Shown here: in pieces, positions 4,634 to 9,500 of the stretch
Layout: each line of letters begins with the position of its first letter
Numbering within the stretch: position 1 is the first letter of the stretch
Assembly (NCBI GenBank): GCA_903873565.1
Contig: CAIQOY010000065.1
Coordinates: forward strand, 1-9,500
Direction of reading: 5' to 3'
Length of the DNA stretch: 9,500 nt
Source of the DNA: an uncultured Actinomycetes bacterium
Lineage (GTDB): Bacteria > Actinomycetota > Thermoleophilia > Gaiellales > F1-60-MAGs149
Program-made: the position numbers and the translations under genes
Notes under the pieces: model-generated
Database searches by the model: none
What the model saw: the letters and a program-made list of their open reading frames with translations, nothing else
What the model was told of the DNA's origin: nothing

Positions 4634-6466
4634 GTGAGCGCACGCGGCAGACACGGCACGTTCGACGTCGGGGAGCGGCCCCAGCGGCCCGAGGACCCCG
4701 AGATCCGGCGCGCGAACCTGCGCCGGGTGATGCGGCTGTTCGGGCCCGAGCGCTCGCGGCTGACCCTGGTCCTGCTCCTGATCGTCGTCTCGAGCGCGCT
4801 CGGGATGGTGCCGGCGTTCCTCCTGCGCGACATCATCGACGTCGCGATCCCCGAGGCCAACACGACGCTGCTCGCGTGGCTCGCCGGCGGGATGATCGCG
4901 ATCGCGATCGTGGTCGGCGTCCTCGGCGTCGCCCAGACCTACCTCGCCAACCGCGTCGGGCAGGAGGTCATGCACGAGCTGCGGGCCGACGTCTACGAGC
5001 ACCTGCAGCGCCAGTCGCTGGCCTTCTTCACCCGCACCCGCACGGGCGAGGTGCAGTCCCGGATCGCCAACGACATCGGCGGCGTCGACGAGGTCGTCAC
5101 CTCGACCGCCACCAGCGTGGTCTCCAACGTGACCACCGTCCTCGCCGCGCTGGTGGCGATGTTCCTGCTCGACTGGCGCCTGGCGATCCTGTCGGTGATC
5201 CTGGTGCCCTTCTTCGTGCTGCTGACGCGGCGCGTCGGCGCGGAGCGCCGGCGCCTGTCGACCGAGCGCCAGAAGACGATGGCCGACATCTCGTCGCTCG
5301 TGCAGGAGTCGCTGTCCGTGTCGGGCGTCCTGCTCGGCAAGACGATGGGCCGCGGGCCCGAGCTGGCCGGCCGCTTCCGCGAGGAGTCGCGCGAGCTCGC
5401 CGAACTCGAGGTGCGCCAGCGGATGGCGGGCCGCTGGGTGATGGCCTCGATCAGCGCCTCGTTCGCGATCCTGCCGGCGCTCGTCTACTGGGCCGGCGGC
5501 TGGTCGATCGCCACGGGCTGGGGCGCGGTCTCGATCGGCACCCTGGTCGCCTTCGCGACCATCCAGACCCGCATCTTCTTCCCCGTCGGGGCGCTGCTCA
5601 GCGTCGGCATCGACGTGCAGGCCTCGCTGGCCCTGTTCGACCGCATCTTCGAGTACCTCGACCTCAAGGTCGACATCGAGGAGCACGAGGGCACGCGCTC
5701 CCTGACCCGGGCCGAGGCCCGGGGCGAGGTCGCCTTCGACGACGTCTGGTTCCGCTACGAGCCGAACGGCCCGTGGACGATCAGCGGCGCCACCTTCCTG
5801 GCCGCGCCGGGCACGCGCACCGCGGTGGTGGGGGAGACGGGCTCCGGCAAGACCACGCTCGGCTACCTCGTGGCGCGGCTCTACGACGCTGAGCGCGGCA
5901 CCGTCGCGATCGACGGCGTCGACGTCCGCGACCTCTCGTTCGCGTCCCTCGCCGACCTCGTCGGCGTGGTCAGCCAGGAGACGTACCTGTTCCACGCCAC
6001 GGTGCGCGAGAACCTCCGCTTCGCCCGCCCCGACGCCACGGACGCCGAGATCGAGGAGGCCTGCCGGGCCGCCCGCATCCACGACCACATCAGCGGCCTG
6101 TCCGACGGCTACGACACGGTCGTCGGCGAGCGCGGCTACCGCTTCTCCGGCGGCGAGAAGCAGCGCATCGCGATCGCCCGCACGGTCCTGCGCAACCCGC
6201 CGATCCTCGTCCTCGACGAGGCGACGAGCGCCCTCGACGTGGAGACGGAGCGGCAGGTGCAGGAGGCGCTCGACGCGCTGGCCGAGGGCCGCACCACGAT
6301 CACGATCGCCCACCGCCTGTCGACCGTGCGCGACGCCGACCAGATCCTCGTGCTCGACCACGGCGCGATCGTCGAGCGCGGCGGGCACGCCGAGCTCGTG
6401 CAGGCCGGCGGCCGCTACGCGGAGCTCGTGCAGCGCGACGCCCTCGGCGTCGGCGCGGGCCTCTAG
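4634..6466 (+). CDS. ABC exporter half-transporter (fused permease-ATPase)
   Basis: A 610-residue protein with the standard exporter half-transporter order, acting in the cytoplasmic membrane as a homo- or heterodimer. The N-terminal membrane domain (about 43-320) has hydrophobic segments near 43-65, 82-102, 162-178, 182-198, 270-290 and 300-320. The nucleotide-binding domain (about 365-600) holds an A-loop Tyr in WFRYEP (Y375), Walker A GETGSGKTT (400-408), the Q-loop (Q448), signature FSGGE (504-508), Walker B ILVLDE (524-529), D-loop SALD (532-535) and switch His H560. All catalytic residues are intact, including E529, so it could work as a homodimer. No second half-transporter is adjacent. 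Substrate (lipid, peptide or drug) cannot be told. Start GTG 4634 is set by the TACCGT promoter; residues 1-40 are a polar cytosolic lead-in. Two palindromes precede the promoter. The stop codon shares CTAG with convergent hutI. Confidence 0.92.
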   Translation: MSARGRHGTFDVGERPQRPEDPEIRRANLRRVMRLFGPERSRLTLVLLLIVVSSALGMVPAFLLRDIIDVAIPEANTTLLAWLAGGMIAIAIVVGVLGVAQTYLANRVGQEVMHELRADVYEHLQRQSLAFFTRTRTGEVQSRIANDIGGVDEVVTSTATSVVSNVTTVLAALVAMFLLDWRLAILSVILVPFFVLLTRRVGAERRRLSTERQKTMADISSLVQESLSVSGVLLGKTMGRGPELAGRFREESRELAELEVRQRMAGRWVMASISASFAILPALVYWAGGWSIATGWGAVSIGTLVAFATIQTRIFFPVGALLSVGIDVQASLALFDRIFEYLDLKVDIEEHEGTRSLTRAEARGEVAFDDVWFRYEPNGPWTISGATFLAAPGTRTAVVGETGSGKTTLGYLVARLYDAERGTVAIDGVDVRDLSFASLADLVGVVSQETYLFHATVRENLRFARPDATDAEIEEACRAARIHDHISGLSDGYDTVVGERGYRFSGGEKQRIAIARTVLRNPPILVLDEATSALDVETERQVQEALDALAEGRTTITIAHRLSTVRDADQILVLDHGAIVERGGHAELVQAGGRYAELVQRDALGVGAGL

Positions 6467-7662
6467 CCGGCGAGCACGCGCGCCGGCACGGCGCCGAGCT
6501 CGGCGATCAGGGAGCGCCAGTCGGGCCCGTCGACCAGCACGACGTCGGCGCGCTGCCCGGGGATCAGCCGCCCGACCTCGTGGTCGAGGCCGAGCACGGC
6601 GGCGCCGCCGTGCGTGGCGGCGGCGAGGGCCTCGGCGCAGGACAGGCCCATCTGCGTGCAGGCCAGGTGCATCGTGGTCGGCAGGGACAGGCAGGGCGCC
6701 GAGCCGGGGTTGGCGTCGGTGGCCAGCGCGACGCGGCCGCCGCGGTCGAGGATCTCGCGCAGGGGCGGCATCGGCCGGCGCAGGGTCAGCGCGGCGACGG
6801 GCAGCCCGACCGCGATCACGTCCGAGTCGGCGAGCGCCTCGACGCCGCCCGGGCCGGTCGCCTCGAGGTGGTCGACGCTCAGGGCGCCGAGCTCGATCGC
6901 CAGCCCCACCGCGCCCAGCTCCGAGAACTGGTCGGCGTGCAGGCGCAGCCCGAGCCCGAGGTCGCGGGCGGCCTCGAGGTAGCGGCGCGATTGGTCGACG
7001 TCGAAGACGCCGCGCTCGAGGAAGACGTCGGCCTGCTCGGCGAGCTCCGCGCAGGCGGGCAGGATCTCGGCGATCGCGGTCTCCACGTAGGCGTCGGGCG
7101 AGTCGGCCTCGGGCGGGGTGGAGTGGAGGGCGAGGCAGGTGGTGCGCACGCGCACCCCGGCCGCGGCACCCGCGGCCCGGGCCGTGCGCAGCATGCGCGC
7201 CTCGTCATGGGCGGTCAGCCCGTAGCCCGACTTGACCTCGGCGGTGGTGGTGCCCAGCTCGCGCATGCGGGCCAGGCGCCTCGTGGCCGCGGCGAGCAGC
7301 TCGTCGTCGGACGCCTCGCGGGTCATGCGCACGCTCGCCTTGATCCCGCCGCCCTCGGCGGCGATCCGCTCGTAGTCGGCGCCCTGGGCGCGCAGGTCGA
7401 ACTCGTGCACGCGGTTGCCGCCGTAGACGACGTGCGTGTGGCAGTCGACGAGGCCCGGCACGGCGCTCAGGCCGGTGGCGTCGATCACCTCGGCGCCCGC
7501 GGCCAGCGCGACCGCGGCGTGCACCTCGGCCCGGGGCCCGACGGCCTCGATGTGGCCGTCCCGGATCGCGATCGCGGCGTCGTGCACCACGCTGAAGCCG
7601 CCGTCGGCGTCGACCGTCGCGAGGCTCGCGAGGTTGTCGATCAGGCGGTCGGCGGGCTGCAT
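6463..7662 (-). CDS. hutI: Imidazolonepropionase (histidine degradation)
   Basis: HutI hydrolyses 4-imidazolone-5-propanoate to N-formimino-L-glutamate, the third step of histidine breakdown, in the cytosol. At 399 residues it is normal in length. It is an amidohydrolase with a composite N- and C-terminal beta-sandwich around a TIM barrel. Seen: metal ligands in DCHTH (H75, H77), LHADQFSELG (H242, E248), DHLEA (H265) and TDANPG (D316); the family-specific VYGGNRVHEF (79-88), GGGIKASV (104-111) and EVKSGYGL (142-149). No hutH, hutU or hutG neighbour is visible, so the pathway must be completed elsewhere or the gene be isolated. ATG 7662 is supported by TAGACT ending six bases upstream. It converges with the ABC gene, sharing CTAG as both stop codons, and diverges from the toxin-antitoxin pair. 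Confidence 0.95.
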   Translation of the reverse strand: MQPADRLIDNLASLATVDADGGFSVVHDAAIAIRDGHIEAVGPRAEVHAAVALAAGAEVIDATGLSAVPGLVDCHTHVVYGGNRVHEFDLRAQGADYERIAAEGGGIKASVRMTREASDDELLAAATRRLARMRELGTTTAEVKSGYGLTAHDEARMLRTARAAGAAAGVRVRTTCLALHSTPPEADSPDAYVETAIAEILPACAELAEQADVFLERGVFDVDQSRRYLEAARDLGLGLRLHADQFSELGAVGLAIELGALSVDHLEATGPGGVEALADSDVIAVGLPVAALTLRRPMPPLREILDRGGRVALATDANPGSAPCLSLPTTMHLACTQMGLSCAEALAAATHGGAAVLGLDHEVGRLIPGQRADVVLVDGPDWRSLIAELGAVPARVLAG

Positions 7663-7668
7663 GCGCGC

Positions 7669-7674
7669 AGTCTA
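7669..7674 (-). promoter_or_regulatory. Leaderless-type -10 element of hutI
   Basis: Minus-strand TAGACT ends six bases (GCGCGC) before the ATG at 7662. No Shine-Dalgarno sequence is present. Confidence 0.55.
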
Positions 7675-7689
7675 CGGGGGCGCCGGCCG

Positions 7690-7717
7690 CGGTCCCGCGC
7701 GGGCCCGTGCGGGAGCG
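7690..7717. repeat. 28-bp imperfect palindrome in the hutI-antitoxin gap
   Basis: The core 7694-7713 is a 20-base near-palindrome centred on GGGCCC with one mismatched pair (G7699/T7708). Pairing continues outward through T7693/A7714, G7691/C7716 and C7690/G7717 with one break. It covers the expected -35 zone of hutI (about -29 to -56) and could be a hutI control site. The sequence is almost pure G/C, so chance symmetry is a real alternative. Confidence 0.3.
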
Positions 7718-7727
7718 GCGCGGCTGC

Positions 7728-7764
7728 GCGCGGATTCTGGTCAGCCTCTGACTAGAATCCCCGC
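7728..7764. promoter_or_regulatory. Toxin-antitoxin autoregulatory operator (37-bp inverted repeat)
   Basis: Inner arms GATTCTGGTCAG (7733-7744) and CTGACTAGAATC (7748-7759) pair at 11 of 12 positions around a 3-base centre, CCT. Pairing extends outward to 7728/7764, giving 15 of 17 positions. The arms contain A and T, unlike their surroundings, so this symmetry is much less likely to be accidental than the GC-only repeats. The right arm includes the whole -10, TAGAAT (7753-7758). Phd/YefM antitoxins typically bind such operators, with the toxin as co-repressor, and shut off their own transcription. Confidence 0.7.
7753..7758 (+). promoter_or_regulatory. -10 element of the toxin-antitoxin operon
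   Basis: TAGAAT ends seven bases before the ATG at 7766, the leaderless layout again, with no Shine-Dalgarno sequence. It lies inside the right arm of the operator, so bound repressor would block polymerase directly. Confidence 0.6.
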
Positions 7765-7765
7765 T

Positions 7766-8008
7766 ATGGATGTCAGCGTGTACGAGGCGAAGACCCACCT
7801 GTCGCGGCTTTTGGCCGACGTCGAGCAGGGGCGCGAGGTGACGATCACGCGCCACGGCCGGCCCGTGGCGCGGCTGGTCCCGGTCGGCGACCCCGCGGAC
7901 GACCGGGCGGCGGCGGTGGCGCGGCTGCGCGCGCTCAAGCGCGAGCTGGACGTCCGCGCGACGCCGGCGGAGATCCGCGCCTGGATCGACGACGGGAAGC
8001 GCCTCTAG
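7766..8008 (+). CDS. Phd/YefM-family antitoxin
   Basis: An 80-residue antitoxin with the family N-terminal DNA-binding module: MDVSVYEAKTHLSRLLADVE (1-20), QGREVTITRHGRPVARLVPV (21-40). The signature pieces are the 'EAK..L..LL..V..G..V.ITR.G.PVA.LVP' pattern. The C-terminal half (about 46-80), Arg/Ala-rich and ending EIRAWIDDGKRL, is the expected flexible toxin-binding tail. It should neutralise the PIN toxin encoded next and repress the operon through the inverted repeat over its promoter. The stop TAG shares its G with the GTG start of the toxin gene, so translation is probably coupled and antitoxin is made first. The ATG is set by the promoter spacing and the conserved N-terminus. The fold differs from AbrB-type VapB, so 'vapB' would describe only its position. 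Confidence 0.9.
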   Translation: MDVSVYEAKTHLSRLLADVEQGREVTITRHGRPVARLVPVGDPADDRAAAVARLRALKRELDVRATPAEIRAWIDDGKRL

Positions 8009-8409
8009 TGCCCTTCGTGCTGGACGCATCGGCCGCGCTCGAGGCCGCGTTCGACGACGAGAGCGGGACGGTCGGCGCGATCGTGATGGAGCGGCTCGCG
8101 CACGACGAGGCCTACGTGCCGCCGATCTGGTTCGGCGAGGTGGTCCACGGCATCCTGCAGGCCGTGCGGCGCGGCCGCGTGCCGCTCGACGGCGCGCACC
8201 GCATGCTCGCCGGGCTCGCGGACTGCGCGATCTCGCCGGTGCCCGACCACGCGGAGTCGCGCGCGCTGCTCGACGCGGCGCACCGGACCGGGCTCTCCGC
8301 GTACGACGCCGCCTACCTCCTGCTCGCCGTCGACACGGGGCTGGAGCTGGCGACGTGCGACCGGCGCCTGCGCGCCGCGGCCGAGCAGGCCGGCGTCGCC
8401 TGCCTGTGA
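8008..8409 (+). CDS. vapC: PIN-domain ribonuclease toxin (VapC family)
   Basis: A 133-residue PIN-domain nuclease, normal VapC length. VapC toxins are Mg2+-dependent endoribonucleases that cleave tRNA or rRNA and halt translation when the antitoxin is degraded. The four acidic active-site positions are present: D6 in VLDASAAL, E44 in WFGEVVHG, D100 in SAYDAAYL and D118 in ATCDRRL, so it looks intact. It starts at GTG 8008, overlapping the antitoxin stop by one base (TAGTG). A weak GGAAG (7995-7999) eight bases upstream may help re-initiation; otherwise coupling is expected. The RNA target cannot be predicted. The intact pair with its own operator looks active and may have been acquired horizontally, though its composition matches its neighbours. 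Confidence 0.93.
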   Translation: MPFVLDASAALEAAFDDESGTVGAIVMERLAHDEAYVPPIWFGEVVHGILQAVRRGRVPLDGAHRMLAGLADCAISPVPDHAESRALLDAAHRTGLSAYDAAYLLLAVDTGLELATCDRRLRAAAEQAGVACL

Positions 8410-8437
8410 CCGCTGGCGGATCGACGCGGCGTTGCTA

Positions 8438-8459
8438 TAACTCCACGTGATTGGAGATA
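8438..8459. promoter_or_regulatory. Inverted repeat in the AT-richer zone before the peroxiredoxin gene
   Basis: TA-A-CTCCA, six bases, TGGAG-A-TA: seven of eight positions paired, with one A/A mismatch (8440/8457). It lies about 50 to 30 bases before the transcription start expected from the TAGCGT at 8478, where an activator or redox-responsive regulator often binds. It is not a clear OxyR, PerR/Fur or IscR consensus that I can name. Confidence 0.4.
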
Positions 8460-8477
8460 GAAGCGTTCCTCATGCTG

Positions 8478-8483
8478 TAGCGT
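8478..8483 (+). promoter_or_regulatory. Probable -10 element of the peroxiredoxin gene
   Basis: TAGCGT, identical to the acyl-CoA ligase -10, lies 28 bases before the ATG instead of six. It would give a leader of about 22 bases carrying the ribosome-binding site. An alternative is TATAAC at 8436-8441. Confidence 0.4.
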
Positions 8484-8501
8484 GAGGCGCACGACCCCCC
8501 C

Positions 8502-8507
8502 GAGGAG
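8502..8507 (+). promoter_or_regulatory. Shine-Dalgarno site of the peroxiredoxin gene
   Basis: GAGGAG ends four bases before the ATG at 8512 and decides that start over an in-frame GTG at 8482. It is the only strong ribosome-binding site in the window. Confidence 0.7.
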
Positions 8508-8511
8508 CACC

Positions 8512-9171
8512 ATGCCGCGCATCAACGACACCGCACCGAACTTCACCGCCCAGACCACCGAGGGCGAGATCGACTTCCACGACTGGATCGGCGACTCGTG
8601 GGCGGTCCTCTTCTCGCACCCGAAGAACTTCACGCCGGTCTGCACGACCGAGCTGGGCTACATGGCCTCCATCAACGGCGAGTTCGCGAAGCGCGGCGTG
8701 AAGGTGATCGGCCTGTCCGTCGACCGCGTCGACAAGCACGAGGCCTGGGCCGACGACATCGAGGAGACGCAGGGCCACCGCCCGAACTACCCGATCATCG
8801 GCGACGCCGACTACACCGTGGCGAAGCTGTACGACATGCTCCCGGCCGAGGTCGAGGGCGACTCCGACGAGCGCACCCCGATGGACAACCTGACGGTGCG
8901 CAACGTCTTCGTGGTCGGCCCGGACAAGAAGATCAAGCTGGTCCTCGCCTACCCGATGACCACGGGCCGCAACTTCGACGAGATCCTGCGCGTGATCGAC
9001 TCGCTGCAGCTGACCGCGAACCACAAGGTCGCGACGCCCGCCCAGTGGCAGCAGGGCGGCGACGTCATCATCGCCGGCTCGGTCAACAACGAGCAGGCCA
9101 AGGAGATCTGGCCCGAGGGCTGGGACGAGCCGAAGCCGTACATCCGGATCGTCCCGCAGCCGAAGGGCTGA
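8512..9171 (+). CDS. 1-Cys peroxiredoxin (Prx6 class)
   Basis: A 219-residue thiol peroxidase reducing H2O2, organic hydroperoxides or peroxynitrite in the cytosol. The active site is PKNFTPVCTTE with peroxidatic C44 and its partner T41; the supporting Arg is in TVRNVFVVG (about residue 129). The long C-terminal domain (LQLTANHKVATPAQW onward, ending PYIRIV) and total length match the Prx6/archaeal 1-Cys class, not the shorter AhpC. C44 is the only cysteine in the protein, so there is no resolving Cys and an external thiol must recycle the enzyme. The start is ATG 8512 with GAGGAG four bases upstream. It follows vapC by 102 bases with its own promoter zone and an inverted repeat. A strong hairpin follows its stop by seven bases. 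Codon use is markedly biased to C-ending codons, fitting a highly expressed gene. Confidence 0.94.
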   Translation: MPRINDTAPNFTAQTTEGEIDFHDWIGDSWAVLFSHPKNFTPVCTTELGYMASINGEFAKRGVKVIGLSVDRVDKHEAWADDIEETQGHRPNYPIIGDADYTVAKLYDMLPAEVEGDSDERTPMDNLTVRNVFVVGPDKKIKLVLAYPMTTGRNFDEILRVIDSLQLTANHKVATPAQWQQGGDVIIAGSVNNEQAKEIWPEGWDEPKPYIRIVPQPKG

Positions 9172-9178
9172 GCGGAGC

Positions 9179-9211
9179 GGCCGGCGGCGCCCAGGGGGGG
9201 CGCTGCCGGCC
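9179..9211 (+). terminator. Hairpin terminator after the peroxiredoxin gene
   Basis: A 14-bp stem (9179-9192 with 9198-9211), all paired, with one G-U (9186/9204), closes a 5-base loop, AGGGG. It begins seven bases after the TGA. There is no T-tract, as is common for terminator hairpins described in high-GC actinobacteria. It also separates the gene from the DUF255 gene downstream. Confidence 0.6.
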
Positions 9212-9229
9212 CGATCCGCCCCCGGCTGC

Positions 9230-9235
9230 GAAGAT
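9230..9235 (+). promoter_or_regulatory. Weak -10-like hexamer before the DUF255 gene
   Basis: GAAGAT ends seven bases before the ATG at 9243. It keeps the A2 and T6 positions but lacks the first T. The spacing, not the sequence, suggests another leaderless start. No Shine-Dalgarno sequence is present. Confidence 0.3.
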
Positions 9236-9242
9236 CCCCCTG

Positions 9243-9500
9243 ATGCCCAACCGCCTCGCCGCTGAGACCTCCCCGTACCTCAAGCAGCACGAGGACAACC
9301 CGGTCGACTGGCACCCGTGGGGCGAGGAGGCCTTCGCGGAGGCGCGCGAGCGCGACGTGCCCGTCCTGCTCAGCGTCGGCTACGCCTCCAGCCACTGGTG
9401 CCACGTGATGGCGCACGAGTCCTTCGAGGACCCCGCCACCGCCGCGGTCATGAACCGCCTGTTCGTCAACGTCAAGGTCGACCGCGAGGAGCGCCCGGAC
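9243..9500 (+). CDS. DUF255/YyaL-type thioredoxin-domain protein (SPATA20 family), N-terminal 86 residues
   Basis: The opening of a large (normally about 600-700 residue) protein: an N-terminal thioredoxin-like DUF255 domain followed by a six-hairpin glycosidase-like domain beyond the window. Seen: RLAAETSPYLKQHEDNPVDW (4-23) with HPWGEEAF, LLSVGYASSHWCHVMAHESF (42-61) and VNVKVDREERPD (75-86), which are family hallmarks. Function is not established; a redox or sugar-related role has been suggested for relatives. Oddity: the usual CHWC active-site-like motif is SHWC here (S50, C53), so the first cysteine is missing. The ATG at 9243 matches the family's usual N-terminus. It lies downstream of the peroxiredoxin gene but is separated by a hairpin and probably has its own promoter. 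Confidence 0.9.
   Translation, partial: MPNRLAAETSPYLKQHEDNPVDWHPWGEEAFAEARERDVPVLLSVGYASSHWCHVMAHESFEDPATAAVMNRLFVNVKVDREERPD

Noticed and set aside
3911..6388. Long minus-strand open frame (825 codons) opposite the ABC transporter
   Set aside because: Low-complexity His/Asp/Arg/Gly composition with no domain; the plus strand encodes an intact ABC exporter with all motifs.
6580..7755. Plus-strand open frame of 391 codons opposite hutI
   Set aside because: A repetitive Gly/Val/His/Arg shadow of a fully motif-supported hutI.
8444..8449. CACGTG palindrome as a stand-alone regulatory site
   Set aside because: A 6-bp palindrome is too short to support alone; it lies within the larger inverted repeat already reported.
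8482..8511. GTG 8482 as start of the peroxiredoxin
   Set aside because: The added segment includes the GAGGAG ribosome-binding site, and ATG 8512 gives the usual family N-terminus.
1..9500. CRISPR array, tRNA/rRNA genes, insertion sequence or prophage
   Set aside because: No spaced direct repeats, cloverleaf-like sequence, transposase or phage structural gene was seen on either strand.

Overview
The window is dense, very G+C-rich chromosomal DNA (roughly three quarters G+C by eye, with long spurious antisense reading frames). It carries twelve protein genes, two of them cut by the window ends. Gene content, base composition and leaderless-type promoters suggest a high-GC actinobacterium. A Thermoleophilia/Solirubrobacterales-like lineage is plausible, but I cannot prove it from this window. 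No RNA gene, insertion sequence, phage block or CRISPR array is visible, and no stretch over 300 bases lacks a gene; the longest gaps are about 100 bases.

Layout from left to right: a partial glutamyl-Q tRNA(Asp) synthetase (-, 1-450) diverges across 29 bp from an SUI1/eIF1-like protein (+, 480-815). That gene converges with a PHP-domain phosphoesterase (-, 790-1644), which diverges across 50 bp from a 99-residue protein of unknown function (+, 1695-1994). Next comes an acetyl-CoA-synthetase-like enzyme with altered core motifs (-, 1991-3901), and upstream of it on the same strand a protein with a His-rich N-terminus (-, 3934-4524). An ABC exporter half-transporter (+, 4634-6466) meets imidazolonepropionase HutI (-, 6463-7662) tail to tail. 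The last third reads rightwards: a Phd/YefM-type antitoxin and a PIN-domain (VapC) toxin (7766-8409), a 1-Cys peroxiredoxin (8512-9171), a hairpin terminator, and the start of a DUF255/YyaL-type thioredoxin-domain protein (9243 to the window edge).

The genes are mostly single transcription units on alternating strands, not one pathway. The strongest collective signal is promoter layout. Eight first genes have a -10-like hexamer (TANNNT or a one-base variant) ending 6-8 bases before the ATG/GTG, with no Shine-Dalgarno sequence, as expected for leaderless mRNAs; DUF255 shows a weaker match. The peroxiredoxin is the exception, with a real leader and a GAGGAG ribosome-binding site. Several promoters carry inverted repeats over or beside the -10, the clearest being the antitoxin operator. 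Two convergent gene pairs share a single CTAG as both stop codons.

Protein oddities worth a second look are the A3 and A8 core motifs of the acetyl-CoA-synthetase-like enzyme, an SxxC in place of CxxC in the DUF255 protein, an Asp at the usual glutamate-binding Glu of the GluQ-like enzyme, and the unrecognised His-rich protein. I see no clear multi-gene system of a new kind. The novelty candidates are regulatory architecture and these enzyme variants.
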